In this document: positions 11,520-23,831 of the stretch, one piece after another | Layout: the number at the start of each line of letters is the position of its first letter | Position numbering within the stretch: position 1 is the first letter of the stretch | Assembly: GCA_001986395.2 (NCBI GenBank) | Contig: MQVO02000004.1 | Coordinates: 744,001-808,000, forward strand | DNA from: Irpex lacteus | Taxonomy: Eukaryota; Basidiomycota; Agaricomycetes; Polyporales; Irpicaceae | Direction of reading: 5' to 3' | Length of the DNA: 64,000 nucleotides | Notes under the pieces: generated by a model | The model's database searches: none | Seen by the model: the letters and a program-made list of their open reading frames with translations, nothing else | What the model was told of the DNA's origin: nothing | Translations under genes and position numbers: made by a program

Positions 11520-12885
11520 ATGCCGACTATGTTTGACGATTTTAAAGCAAGCGACACCTTGCTTCATCTATACTCAAAGCTGGAAGCTTTTCTTCAACCC
11601 TGCTGGCATTTTCTCTCAGACCTGAAGGACGGCGTCCATGCTGATCTCCACGAGTTCATACCATTCACCAACACCAGCCTCGCACAGGGCTTCCTCCCGC
11701 ATTCTCTTACTGCTGAAGACAATGCTCTGCTTACTTTGGCCCTGTTGTTCTTGCTGACCGGTTTGATCTTGACCTACGTGCTAATTCCTTGCGTCTGGAA
11801 CTTCCGACGAAACCATTCTCAAGCTTTGAACAATCAACAGTTTCGTCTCCCCCTTCAAGCTCTCATAACAGTTATTACCCCTACCGAGTCCCGCTGGCCT
11901 GCATACTATCATAACGTAGCCCGCCGCAACTCCTCCGCCCGGGACCCTTATATCCAACTTTCTCTGAGCCGCCTGTGGGATGACTTGCTTTCAGGGACTA
12001 TAGAACTATTACGTCCGGAATTGAGCCTACCAGACTTGATAACAGACCAACTTTACGCATATGGCTGGAGATTCAGGTTAATCGTCGACCCTGGCTGGAG
12101 GTTGGGGTGTATGCTACGTGTGCTTGTCGCACGCTTGGCTTGCGTTGTTCCGCAAGTGAGTACCGCTATTTGTACCTGTTTCTGCTACTATAATACTTAT
12201 CACGATACCATATTCGACTAGTGGAATACCATGCTGCGTATGTGCTCTCATGTTTGTCGTTCCCAGATTACCCACATCCATGTGCCCCTTACTCACAGCG
12301 CGCACTCTCAAACCCGCTCCTCAACTCGACGGCTCCAATATTCCATATGACTCTGTCCTCTCTGCAGACCGTCCGGTGCTCATGCTTGATGATGTGCCTT
12401 ATCGCTCTCTGACCGCATACATCCGCACTTTCCAACGATCCCTTCCTCCTGGCACCTCCGCCATAGTAGGATTCTCGGCTCTCGGCACCTCAGCTCTCAC
12501 AAGCTCTCAATTTGTAATGGCCGCCCGCCCTTTCCTTCCACGCAAATATGTCCGTGCCTCGACCTCTAAGCCATTCGAAACCATCCCGCAGTCTGCTCGC
12601 CGGACGCTTACGCCCGTGCTCACAAGCCTAGAAAGCGTTCTCCGAATACTCTCCTCTGGACCCGACGCGCTGGTCGTCGACTCGGTGCAAAACGTCTCGG
12701 ATAGCTATACTGGATATCTGCATGATTACGTTGACGAACTGGTGAAAAGGAGTTCTACCAGAGACAAATTCGTTACGCAGTGGGGGATGGAGGGGTGGAG
12801 AGAGGAAGTGTTGACGGGGCAGTGGGAAGCTGCGCTGTTCTCCGCTCAGATGCTAAAGAGGTGGCTGGTTGTTGTTAGAAAATAA
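11520..12885 (+). CDS. Unknown protein with one predicted membrane segment
   Basis: I do not recognise this protein. A two-exon model (11520-12106, 12222-12885) gives 416 residues in phase, ending with KRWLVVVRK before TAA. The start MPTMFDDFKA was chosen because the upstream ATG at 11448 adds an unlikely His/Pro/Arg stretch. Residues about 68-92 (NALLTLALLFLLTGLILTYV) form one clear transmembrane helix, and a basic NFRRNHS follows it, suggesting a cytoplasmic C-terminal domain. The C-terminal half (for example DVPYRSLTAYIRTFQ, SAIVGFSALGTSALTSSQF) reads as a folded domain. The first splice is the weak point: the donor at 12107 (GTGTAT) restores frame, whereas the better-looking donor at 12156 does not unless another intron exists. 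Confidence 0.65.
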
Positions 12886-13071
12886 GGATCGGCTGGGTAT
12901 TCTGCGCAAAAATTAGTAACACCAGCTGCGAACTGCCGCAAATTTGTGAAAAATGCTTATGTTTGTGTTTACTGATAGACGTTTGTTACTTGTAATAATA
13001 CATGGATCGTAATGACGAGATCATATGTGGGTCTGCCATTATCACTTAAATGCATCCTTAAAGTGCACCTC

Positions 13072-14653
13072 TCAATAAGTGAGAGTCTCCACTATTGCAT
13101 CGAGAACCCTCAGCGCATCGGGTATGTAAAACTTCTCGTACTGCATTGGCACGGGGGTGCTATAAAGCGAGAAGGCAAAACATCAGCGAACTATATTCTG
13201 GCACGATGAACAGCAAAAATGACTCACTCCCATCCAGTGACCCTTCTTACCGGTGCCTCCAGCTTCAAGAAGCACCTCTTTTGCACTTCTGCTGCAATTT
13301 CGCCACCAACCCCTCCTGTCATACTCGCCTCGTGCACAACGACCAGTCTCCCCGTCTTTTTCACACTTTCTGTGACCGTCTCGACGTCCCAGGGCAATAT
13401 TGTCCTCAAGTCAATCAACTCGATCTTCGCATTGCGTATCGAAGGGGGTACGTGTGGCGCAAGGTTTGGCGGTGGGTTCGCGAGGAGATGTAAAGCCGCT
13501 TCACAGTGGTAAACCGGTGTTCCCCATGTAAGTAGGGTTAGGTCGGTGCCTGGGGTGAGAATCTCAGCCTTCCCGAGAGGAAGATGGTAGTCGTCAATGG
13601 GGACTTGCTCGACAGCTGAGCGGTAGAGGATTTTGGGCTCCATGAAGATTACTGGGTTGGGATCACGGATTGAGCTCAGGAGAAGGCCTTTCGCTTGGAC
13701 AGGCGAACGAGGAATAACGATCTACAGTAATGATCAGTTATTTTCTCTTTTTTCGGTAAAAATGGTGGCAACAAACTTTTAACCCAGCTGCCCCCATGAA
13801 GTATCCTTCTGGGCTCTGAGAATGATATAGACCTCCATGTCCAACACTCATAGTGGGACATCTAATCGTTAAGGAGCCTACGTCATACTGTCCACCCGAC
13901 CTGAATCTGTGCTTCGCAGCTTCGTTCACGATCTAGGCATACTCAGCATGCTGTGATTATAAGACAATCAGGAACGAACCTGATCAAATGCGGGAAAGAT
14001 ATAGTCGGCGAACTGTATTTCAGCAATGGCAGTATGACCCATAGAAGCCAGGCCAATGCCGAAGCCAGCGATGCCCTGTTCGGTCAATGGTGTATTGAAT
14101 ACACGTTCTCTGCCTGTTCTGGAAGATCTAAGTATGAATCAACTCAGGCACAGACTCTGTACGCACCGAACTCTTCTGCCAAACCCATCGTGCATCTAAA
14201 TACGCCACCAAAGGCGACATCCTCACCAAAGACGACGGCAGTGTCATCTTTCATAAGTGCAATACTAAGAAGTTTGGTTTATTCAGCGAAGCTGCCCTGA
14301 ACATGCGGCCGATCACTTACCCCATGGCGTCTCGTACTGCCTGGTACAGATTCATCTTCCTGGTCTCACGACCAGCTATAGCTGAGCCTGGCGTGCCATC
14401 ACTATCTCCATCAGTCCAACGAATGCCTTGGGAGCGAAGTGCAGAGTCCCGAGTCGTGCGCAGGTATGAGGAGGTTGCAACTGAAGGCAAATGACCGCCC
14501 GCGGGTGGCGGCTCCGAAGAAGTAGACTGCAGGCGACGACCTGTGCCGTTCGTAGACTACTTTCAGTGTATGAGCAATGAATTCGAGCCTCAACGTCGAC
14601 GACGATACCTTGAGCAGTCTGAGACCTCGCTGGGAGAGTCTGGCGGAGAACAT
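13072..14653 (-). CDS. BCKDHB: Branched-chain 2-oxoacid dehydrogenase E1 subunit beta (mitochondrial)
   Basis: This is the beta subunit of the thiamine-diphosphate E1 component, which decarboxylates the 2-oxoacids from Leu, Ile and Val in the mitochondrial matrix. The start ATG at 14653 gives [15 protein letters not shown], a typical matrix-targeting sequence, ending at a GTATCG donor. Later exons read [114 protein letters not shown] and [17 protein letters not shown]. The last exon is reached by a phase-2 splice at about 13207 and gives [16 protein letters not shown] with the C-terminal helix, stop at 13072-13074. All joins keep phase. One intron uses a GTTTGT donor. The gene diverges from creC with 146 bp between start codons. 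Confidence 0.95.
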
Positions 14654-14799
14654 GAACGTCGAGAGACAAGCTTGGGTGTGGAAGATCCGGAGGTCACATT
14701 GGACGTTTGAGAGCTTGTTTGTCCCGGACCACCAACAACACCTCCCCTGCCGCTCAGGAACATCCAGGCTGCGATTTCCCAGCAGTCGAGCGATGAACG

Positions 14800-17125
14800 A
14801 TGGAGAATGATTCGACCTTCGTTGCCCCAGAAGGTGTCTACTCCGTCACAGAAGAGCACAAACACAGCCTGCTCGGCGTACACACCGTTAATGCCGCCCC
14901 AGGCCAGTACCCGACCCTCGTCAGGACCGCAACAGTCAAGTTCGTCGCAGCAAAGGCTGCCAACTCCCAGGTCCTCTCACAGCTGCTCGGCGGAAACAGG
15001 GAGAAGGACAAGAACCACAAGCTTGCGTCCAGCAAGGATCAGCGCGATGACGGACTCAGTGTGTCCAGCAGCGAAACCCCAGACGACGTCCCCTCCCCCG
15101 AGCCATCCACGTCGCCAGAGAGCAACCCGACGCCCGTACTGCCCCATGACCAGCTCAACACCATATTCTCGCACTCTCCGGCACAACCTGGGAAAAAGAA
15201 GTCCATGTCCAGGCCGAAACACAATATGCGGACGACTTCGTCGACCTTTATCACCCGGCTGCAGAACGTCGATAACCTGACGCGGAATCTGCAATCAAGA
15301 CAGGGAGAAGCTACCTTTCTATTCTACAACAGTGCAAAGTCATTCATTTGGGCGGAGGTAGGATCTAAGGCCAAGGTGCGTCTCATGTGCTATTGATAGC
15401 GATATAGTCTCAAGGAACATCCCATTTCCAGGATCCCCTGGCCAAGATATTTTTTTCTGCATACCCCACGTGCCACGATGTCAATATAACAACAGCCTCG
15501 TCGGAAAGAATAGACGTTATTATAGGATTCAATACTGGCGACATACTATGGTTCGGTGCGTTCTTTTACGACGTCATGCATGGAAATAGCTAGTCTGACG
15601 GGGTCTATAGACCCTATATCATCCCGGTACGGACGAATAAACAAGCAGGTACAACATTCCTCCACTCTTTCTTCTTACATCCCCTCAATTCCTGCATGTG
15701 AATTCAGGGCAGAATATCCAACTCCCCCTGTTCCGCAGTTCGCTGGGTTCCTTCCTCGCCCAATCTCTTCCTCGTAGCGCATGCAGACGGGACTATGGTT
15801 CTCTATGATAAAGAACGAGAAGACGGGACCTTTACACCTAAGGAACCACCGACGATGGAACTGCAGACTCGGGTACTGAACGGGACCGAGTCCCCTAGCT
15901 CTCAGGATGGTGTTTGGAACCCTTTAGACGCAATCTATGTAACGATGCCTCCTTGGCACCCCGCCGCTATCGCGTCCCCTCAACCAGGAAGCAAGGACAA
16001 GGACAAGACACCGAAGAATCCTGTCAGCCATTGGAGGGTATCCAAGAAGAAGATCGTCGGTGCGTAGGCACCTGTGATAATAAGTGCATCTTTTGACGTG
16101 TTCTGATAATGTTTGATAAAGACTTTGTTTTCTCTCCTGATGTCAAATATGTCGCAGCGATCTCTGAGGATGGCTGTCTGCGGATCATCGACGCTATCGC
16201 AGAACAGTGAGACCCACCTGTCTATTTCATCATGCCCAACACTTACAGGACATAGACTAGTCGATTGTTACTCGTCTTACTTCGGCGCGCTGACCTGCGT
16301 AGCATGGTCTCCTGACGGCCGCTATATTCTAGTACGTCCGTATCTTCCTCTTGATTATTCGTTCTCTAATGCTTTTTGCAGACAGGAGGTCAAGATGACC
16401 TTCTAACGATATACTCACCCTGGGACCAACGTGTGATTGCACGCTGTCAAGGTCACTCATCGTTCGTCGCGTCTGTCGCGTTCGACGATATTCGATGCGA
16501 TGGCAGAACCTATCGGTTTGGGAGTGTCGGGGAGGATAACAAACTTATCTTGGTATTATGACATCTTTACCACTCTGTTGACGTCGATTATTGATTTCAT
16601 TTTGTTTGTTGTAGTGGGATTTCTCTAGTGGTGCATTACACCGACCGAAGGTGAACTCTCTAAGAACTCGGCTAGCATTGACTTCTACTAACTCGCTCTC
16701 AGGCTACGCATTATCAACGGCTATCCATGACATCTAGTTTATCTCTCGCCCGTCGAAGAGGAGAGTCAACGCTGTATCTCGGTATTCCCGGGGCAGATAC
16801 CACTGTTCCTCGTTTCCATCCCGCCCCCGCACGGAATGAAGTACCTTTTCTACAACCAGTCTTGGTACGCACCTGCCTTTCGACTATTCCCACTGCATCC
16901 TCACAACCCAATACACGCGTACTCGCTTTTGATGTTATACAGGTAAAAACACTCGACGGGGAATTAACAACCGACATCGAGTTCTTCTCCCGGGGGATCT
17001 TCACAGCCAACCGTGCCGGACTGGTGAGGCTGTGGATCAGACCGCTATCGGCGCATCCAAGGCATATGAAGGGGAGGAGCCATCATGTCGGGAGGGTGTT
17101 TGTCGATACGGACTTGATCAGTTAG
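14800..17125 (+). CDS. creC: CreC/WDR20-type WD40 protein (carbon catabolite repression)
   Basis: CreC is the WD40 partner that stabilises or activates the deubiquitinase CreB in carbon catabolite repression; the animal counterparts are WDR20 and DMWD, partners of USP12/USP46. The N-terminal region ([16 protein letters not shown] to about residue 165) is low-complexity. It is followed by the family signature [31 protein letters not shown], then [21 protein letters not shown] repeats follow: [80 protein letters not shown] plus [12 protein letters not shown]. The first intron (15376-15431) and the in-frame 78-nt intron 16865-16942 are clear. The C-terminal part ([20 protein letters not shown]) ends at TAG by 17125. 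Divergent from BCKDHB. Confidence 0.93.
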
Positions 17126-18111
17126 CTGAGGTGTCGATGCGGCACGCGATCTAGTGGTGACAGGGGGAGGAAGGTGGTGGTGTATATCTATTGAGTAATA
17201 TATGCCTAGCATAGTTTATAACATGGATTCTTATTTGCGTAAAGTCTCGATTATGATATGAGCTGCGCTAGTTAATGTACCACCTGCTATATATGTGGCT
17301 ACGAGGGCTCTGGCGTATCTAAAATTAATGTCCATACCACCCGCCATTCAGGACACCAGCTGCAGTCCGTGCCTTCGTCGCGGTAGTAATGGTTATACGA
17401 CTACTTACAATCTGCCGCCTTCACTATCATACATCTAGAATATCGACTTCACTCGGTAGCAATCTATATATACTTGAACGCTGTGCAGACCGAACACCAT
17501 AAGGGGCATTTATAAGTAACGTCGAGCCGCGAGGCCCAGAACACTACAAAGACGACAAGCAGCTGAGCTCACCAAGGACTAGACAGCCAGACGACATCGA
17601 GCCAATAAGAGGCCATAACCGACTCGCGACGTAGAATTCAACGCGCTGGCATGTCTCCACCGATCAAGCTGTTCGGATGGTCCAGAGCATTGGACGCTTC
17701 GCTTTTCCGACTTCGAGCCATCGCGTTGACTTCAAGAGATATCGACTGCAGGACTAAGTGACTACTACTAGTAGTAAGTATTGTCAGTGAAGTGACCGTA
17801 ACAGGCTCGAAGTCAACTACTAGGGCCTGCCAATGAGATCGATATACTTCTCTACAGACTCAGAGCACGCCTTGGCCATGGGTTACCGAAAGACAGGCGT
17901 ACGGCACAGTGGGCCTCAATATTGCGATCACACTGAGATCATAAACATAATGAATCATGATGAATGATTGAGCTGCCTATATGGTACTCCCGCGGAGTCG
18001 CCAGACGGTATATATGCAAGTGTACAACATCGACGAGTACCTAGATGTTCCACTCCATACCACACTTGTCGAGAATTCGCGGGGAACGAGCTGCAGTGGA
18101 CTTAGAGGTGT
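17126..18111. other. Gene-poor tract with palindromic repeat fragment
   Basis: No open frame of note. It contains a perfect 14-bp palindrome centred on ACTAGT (17763-17776). The bases around it resemble, in reverse orientation, the sequence around another palindrome near 20487. It looks like decayed mobile-element DNA; no termini or target duplications could be fixed. Confidence 0.4.
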
Positions 18112-18715
18112 TTAGTTCTCGATAATGGTCCACTCGACCTGAGCAATATCCGTGCTCCCAGGCTCGTGACTCAACTCAAGCTGTCGTATATGGAGTCAGT
18201 GCTAATCGAAAAGGAAACAATTAAGATGGACTTACCGCCTTGCCGGCCTGTCCCTCGTTGAGCCTGATGTAAAGGGTACGGCCGCCGTAGTACTGCTTGG
18301 CGGGGGAGAGCCTACAACGATCACACGTATCAACACCTGAAGCTGATGCCACGATCAGTGATATCGAATCACACATACTTCACGTGTTCACGTCCGACCT
18401 CCTTGGACCACAATGTAGCGGTAGTACTCTCAATGACCTTGGCGTTGGCGGCGAAGGCATCGACAGAGATGTATCCGCCAGTCTGGGCGTTCTGGTAGAT
18501 GTAGTTCAACTGGTCCCCACCTTGGAGACTGGCGACCTTGATTTCGAAGTACTATGGAGAGTGGGCGACGTTAGTCAGGGAGAGGAGCTTCATGATACAT
18601 CAGAGAGAGATTGTAGATATACCTTTTGGCCGTCGGGGACGGTTCCGCCCTGCTTCGTTGCGACGACGACGGAAGGTTCGTTGTCAGGGGAGTTACCCGT
18701 GGTTGCCATGATCAT
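18112..18715 (-). CDS. Small unknown protein, 136 aa, four exons
   Basis: I do not recognise this protein. The start is ATG at 18715 (MIMATTGNSPDNEPS). Exon 1 is 18715-18623, exon 2 begins at 18551 (YFEIKVASLQGGDQLNYIY), exon 3 carries LSPAKQYYGGRTLYIRLNEG and exon 4 LELSHEPGSTDIAQVEWTI, with stop TAA at 18112-18114. Splices are in phase (0, 2, 0), and the reconstructed 136 residues are well balanced, soluble and strand-like, with no signal peptide or Cys. The pattern YIYQNAQTGGYISVDA loosely recalls beta-trefoil or lectin-like folds, but that is only a visual impression. The gene stands alone inside a repeat-rich tract, which would fit a lineage-specific accessory gene. Confidence 0.72.
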
Positions 18716-20144
18716 TGAGGTGAAAGCGGCATTGACGATTTGCCGCTTGGGGGAACAAAGGCTTGTTGAGACATTGCGACTCGAAGAGTTACGATGAGTG
18801 AAGAAGTGTAGAACTGCAATGGTTGTGTTGCTAGTAGTCTGAGGAGGATGGGTAACAGAGGCGTGCTTCTTATACGTTTCTTGCTCATGCATCCGAATAT
18901 GGTCATTCACTCTGTCAGTACAGAGTCACTGTTGAAGACGTTATGAGAAAGACGCCGGTAGGCAAGATTGAACAGCAACGTACAGAGTTGTACAAAGAAC
19001 CGCCTACCACGCACCAAGGACACGGTAAGAATGGTCGCGGAGAGGAGATGTGCCAGACATTTAACGTCATGAGTCGACACAGAAAAGGCATAAAAATAGT
19101 TGTGCGGTCTCGCCATCCATTTCTGTCCAGCCAAGCAAGGCCAGTGACCTCGTAAAGCGTTGGCCTTTCCTTCTTCGAAGCGAAGACTCGGAGCTGCCAT
19201 TATGTACACGATTGTTCGTTCAGACGTCTACAAAGAGACAAATATTGGTGGTAGAGAGTCACCTCGGTGGAGACCAGGCCCGGCCCGCGCAAACAGTCGT
19301 TCGGTCCATTTCTGAGGGGGTTATACTAGGCTGGTATATCGTTTTTCAGGACGAGGAATTATCGTGAATCAGGAAATAACGTACAGTATTATTCACACAA
19401 ATGTCTACTACCGATCACCAAAGACTCGGAATGGCTATAACTCGGAGAGGAAATAAGCCGTAACCTCACAGTGAGTTAAGTCATAAGGAGACATGCGAAC
19501 GGTGGCTTCGTCCAGTTACGTCTATCACAGGGGAGCTAGCAGCCTCGTAAGTCGTTGCTCTATCCTTTTTCACATAGAAGAGTTGTTCAATACATGACTT
19601 CCATATGCATGGACGAAACAGATGATCGGTATTATGATTGCACCGAGTCCTGCAAGTCATGGGACAAAAGTAAATCAGAAACATCAAGAACTTTGAAGTG
19701 CTGCAAGCGAGAACGTGGATACGTTGTGAAGATGATTACATACCATAGCTAATTATAAGGGGTAATCGAAGGATACAGGTAGTGAGTAGGTATACCTCAG
19801 GTTGACATGGAAATTGGTGTAGGTCCGCTGCCCCAGCTTTTCTATGCTGCATGCTCGAAGACCTATTCAAGGCTCCGCTACCTGAGTGCTATAGACGTGC
19901 AACAGATGATAGATATCGCAGGCAAGGCCTAAGATATACAGCATATCGACATTAAACCTGGCGGTGACCTCTGTGCAACCGACTCTACAAGAAAGTCCCA
20001 GATAGGTTCAATGAGGATAGTAGCAATACAAAGCAGAGCCTTATGTCGTGCTCACTGGCATAAAGCATGCTTAGAAGCTCAACTTGAACGCTGGCCCGTT
20101 TAATGACATGCCTTCCGCGATGAATATCGGAGAGTTGAGTAGAG

Positions 20145-20262
20145 TCAAAGTTCAGGTTCCAAGTTACATTTAGCGCGCTGGGTACCAGTTACGTTCAGGC
20201 CGCATTCTTCCGCATCGGAGTGATCACAACGCCTGTTGGGCCTTGTGTATGTAGCGGCGCTT
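20145..20262. repeat. Diverged repeat copy R1
   Basis: This segment shares ordered blocks with 21940-22050: gttc-ggttccaag, a ttt-gcgcg block, a ccgcatt block, and finally cgcct-ttgggccttgtgtatgta. Identity is patchy, with substitutions and small indels between blocks. It is probably a remnant of an old dispersed element. Confidence 0.55.
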
Positions 20263-21939
20263 CCAGTGACAGTCAACCCCAAATCAGGGAATGGGCGGCA
20301 GCGGCAGACGTTGAACGACTCGGATACGCCACCACTGCGTTGACATAGAACTTAAAATGCACCAGGGCAGACTTAGCGGAGCGATAACAGTGCTAACGAC
20401 ACAAAGGTATAGTTGTTTACACTTGATGAAACAGTCTCCGTCTCAGAACGAACGAAGCGGCCGTACCGCGACAGTGAATACTTGCTACTACTAGTACTAG
20501 TAGTGACTTCAGGTCGAAGACGGCAGCCAACGAAAGTGCTGCACTGGAATATTAATGTGGACGCTGACACGTAATAGTACACGGGAGGCCCTAGACAGTG
20601 GGTGTCGTATCCCAAATAGGACCTACTGTATTACCTTGAGACCTACTAGTAGTACCGCGCCCAACGTCCGAACACGTCGTTGCAGTGCAGGTAGCCAGAT
20701 TGGTCGAGTCTTGGCTGGCCTCTTGTCTATCACCGCAGTGTGTAAAGTAAAGTCGCAGTACATTACGGGGAGTACAAGGCGCGAGATTGTCAAGTAACAT
20801 ACAGAGTTTTCCATCCAAACTACCGAGCACCGAACATCCTCTAAGAATGGCCGCGAAGAGAAGACGAGTCAGGCATTCCATGCATCAACACAGGATGCCC
20901 TACCCCATGTCAAAAAGTATTACGACCCTATACCGTGGTAGTTCGTCAGCTGCGCATGCGATACGTGGTCTCTACGACGTATACACATCGAACTGGAAAC
21001 CTTTGCTGATCATTCCTGAATTCTTCTGGCTCATGACTTGGAGGTCGGTGCGACGATAATGCCGGTCTGTCTCGGCAACGTAAGCCTGTATCATGGCCCC
21101 AGAAAAAGGACAGTGCGACGTCTTGAGAAGTTGCTAGCCCCTCATGAATGGACGGAGCGACTGTTTGCCGTCTTCTTGCGACTTCATCCTGTCAACTCGT
21201 GGTGTCGAATCTCCGGCATGTCGTGACGACTCTCCACGACCGTCACGGCGCTTTGATGTTTGTGGTAGGAGTTTGGGTGAGCCATATGCATCTTTGCCTT
21301 ACTTGTTATATTGCGCCAGCTTCTCTCCACGGAAGAGGACAGAGCCATGCCTTACGAAGTTACTGGCCCCCAGGAGTAAACGGAGCGACCGTTGAGTCAG
21401 CTATCTTGGGAGTTCCGAGTCGGCAGTGCGTCGATTCGTAATGTCGGATAAGTATATCCCCATGACCGTTTGTTATTGTGCTTGAGAGACGATCGAGTGC
21501 GCCCTCGTACGTTATTCCCGGGATCACGATAGTTCTTGCTTCGAGGCGGAAAGGTAATGCCCTACGAGATAGCGGGCTTGCCCCGCCTGAACGGGCAGAC
21601 AAGGACAGACTGACCATTCAGCTGTTCTTTCGAGTACGTCACTGCGTCTACAGGTCCGGTGCTTCCAGGTTTCAAGTGCTGGACACCTGACGGTCAACCC
21701 TGAGATGATCGAACATTCACGAGACAATTGTTGATGGTAAGCCTTTTAGTAGTCTTGTACTACTTTGACCGTGACCGTCAAGACACGTTGCAACTAGGAC
21801 GAAATTCCTACACAATCTCGATGAGCACAGCAGATGGAAACACTTTTACATTAATTGCTTACAGTGTATGTTAGTCCCCCTTCCCGTTGTGCTTTCCTAC
21901 GGCGGAGATTTGACACGACCGCGAAGCTTGCAGTCAAAA

Positions 21940-22050
21940 TTAGAGTTCGGGTTCCAAGGCATATTTGACGCGCAGTGGCCGCATGGAGGGTGTGCATAAC
22001 CGCATTCAAGTGGTAAAGACGCCTATTGGGCCTTGTGTATGTATCGCGTT
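21940..22050. repeat. Diverged repeat copy R2
   Basis: Direct-orientation partner of 20145-20262, about 1.8 kb away. The best block is gcctattgggccttgtgta here against gcctgttgggccttgtgta there. Both lie inside the gene-poor tract. Confidence 0.55.
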
Positions 22051-22396
22051 CTGTGTTGTGGCGCCTTCGGTCTGCACCAATGGATGCACCAGCCGCACAC
22101 GTTGCGGCGAGGCACTGAAGCCACTGAGGAGATGGTTCAATATATCCCGCACAAGTGGAGTAGAGAGTAAGCAAGGGAGCCCGTATTACGGTGAATCGTG
22201 TGACCTTCCCCACATCTGGATATGCGCACAGACCGATTGCCCCGAGCAACTAATTGAAGTCTTTTATCTGGCCACTCCAAGTTATCACGTCCACCGGGGA
22301 ATGTAGCCCTATGTTTTGAGCCACTAGCAGTACATCGTTCAATGGGACACAGAGTGTAATACAAACCTCACTATACATTACTTCACTCTATCTCTT

Positions 22397-23576
22397 TTAT
22401 CCTCGTACCACCTCACTCCCACCTACGACTTCCAACAGCTTCCAGTCAACCTCAATACCCTGCTCTCTGAAAATTAAGCGTGCGTCCTCAGCGATGGCCT
22501 CGAACCCGTCTGTGGCCAGCGCAAGGATGGTGGGACCAGCACCTGACAGGCATATGCCGAGAAGCCCTGGGTGCGTTGAGGGTGTGATGTTTGAAGTGAC
22601 TTCAGGCAGACCAGGAATCTGTACAGATGATGGCATTGTCAGCGAATGCGGGCAAAACGTAGTGAGATAAACGTACGAGGGATTTGCGGTATGGCTGGTG
22701 TACTCTGTCTTTCATTGCTTCATAGATGAGCTCCGGGTCCGGAGGCTCTTGTGCGAGCGCAGTTGTCAACACAGCCAGTCGCTGCAAGTTGAAGACCTGC
22801 AACATCGTTCTGTTCATATCAACATGCATGACGTGACATATATGTATGCGCACCAAGTCTTTCCGTGAGTACTCTGTCGGAAGCACCTCCCTCGCCTTCG
22901 CAGTACTCAACTCAAACCTCGGGATAATCGCCACCGCCTTGATGCTCTTCGACCAGCCGAACCTGACATAGTGCCCAATCCCAAGCGGTGGCTGAGGCGG
23001 ATCCAATCCCCACTCCTCTCCAGCATCAGGTGGGTATTCTGGCAAGACCTCACTGAGAGGCACGCTAGCCGCCTCTGTCGCCGCCTGATCCAGTTCTCGC
23101 AGGTACGACCCGACGAATCCGCCTACCAAGGCAGCGGTGACATTGTCGGGATGGCGTTCGACCATCAGCGCAAAGTCGAGCATTCGCGTGAGGGGTAAGT
23201 TCAGCTCTCCAAGTTCGTTGCCGAGCAGTACACCCGCGATGACCGCTGCTCCCGAAGACCCAAGTCCGCGTCCGAACGGGATCTCGTTGTCTGCATGGAT
23301 GGTGAGGTTACTGGGGAACTTGGCTATGCCATGGCATCGCAGGACGTAGAGCGCGACACGCGTAGTAAGATTTTTGTAAGCATCGAGAGGGACTTCGTCT
23401 GCGCCTTCGCCTGAGTAGGTGATGGTGGGTGGGAGAGCTGGAGAGGACAAAGTGGGTGGTGTGATGGTCACCGTGAGAGTCAGATGTAAAGAGAGCGAGA
23501 GGCCGACGACGTCAAATCCTGGACCTATATTCGCAGATGTCGCTGGTACGCGTATTGTGAAAGACCGTGTCGCCAT
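22397..23576 (-). CDS. THR1: Homoserine kinase (GHMP family)
   Basis: This enzyme phosphorylates L-homoserine in threonine and isoleucine biosynthesis, in the cytosol. The start MATRSFTIRVPATSANIGPG at 23576 matches the family N-terminus. The GHMP phosphate-binding motif is IPFGRGLGSSGAAVIAG, preceded by SNLTIHADNE. MVERHPDNVTAALVGGF follows, and the C-terminal glycine motif LLGICLSGAGPTILALATD lies in the last exon. Introns separate RKDLV from VFNLQRLAVLTTALAQ (around 22797-22853) and HQPYRKSL from IPGLPEVTSN (around 22622-22678). The TAA is at 22397-22399. Length, about 360 residues, is normal for the fungal enzyme. It ends 255 bp from the start of the next gene region (RIB4 stop at 23832). 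Confidence 0.96.
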
Positions 23577-23831
23577 CGTTGTCGAACGTCGTGGCCGTAG
23601 GAGAAGAGACTGAGCTGCAATCTTGACACTATTGCCGAGTCATTTTTGAGCGTGCTCCAGACGAGCAAAACTTCGCGCGGCATAAACTCGCTCGCTTCGA
23701 AAGAAATGGCTCTCGAATAATGTGCATCCAGTACTAGTATACATTCTTTGCATTGTCTGTGGCACAGCCAGAAGCGATGTTGTACATGTCTCTTTATTTA
23801 TGCCTGTATGTAGCGGAGTCCGTGCATCTCC

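Larger units (their letters stand above)
18716..22396. other. 3.7-kb repeat-rich tract without recognisable genes
   Basis: Short frames only, none protein-like. Diverged internal copies are visible: about 20145-20262 matches 21940-22050 (shared gttccaag and gggccttgtgtatgta), and 21090-21165 resembles 21325-21400 (shared ggacag, gaagtt, tggcccc or tagcccc, cggagcgac). A perfect 18-bp palindrome lies at 20487-20504. This looks like mutated mobile-element remains. No transposase, reverse transcriptase or clear terminal repeats could be read. Confidence 0.5.

Noticed and set aside
12107..12266. Donor at 12156 for the unknown membrane protein
   Set aside because: With acceptors ending at 12221 or 12266 the downstream frame is lost; only the donor at 12107 restores it.
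18297..18797. 166-codon plus-strand frame
   Set aside because: It is the antisense shadow of the four-exon minus-strand gene at 18112-18715.
17126..22396. CRISPR array or bacterial mobile element in the repeat island
   Set aside because: There are no regularly spaced identical repeats, and the context is clearly eukaryotic.
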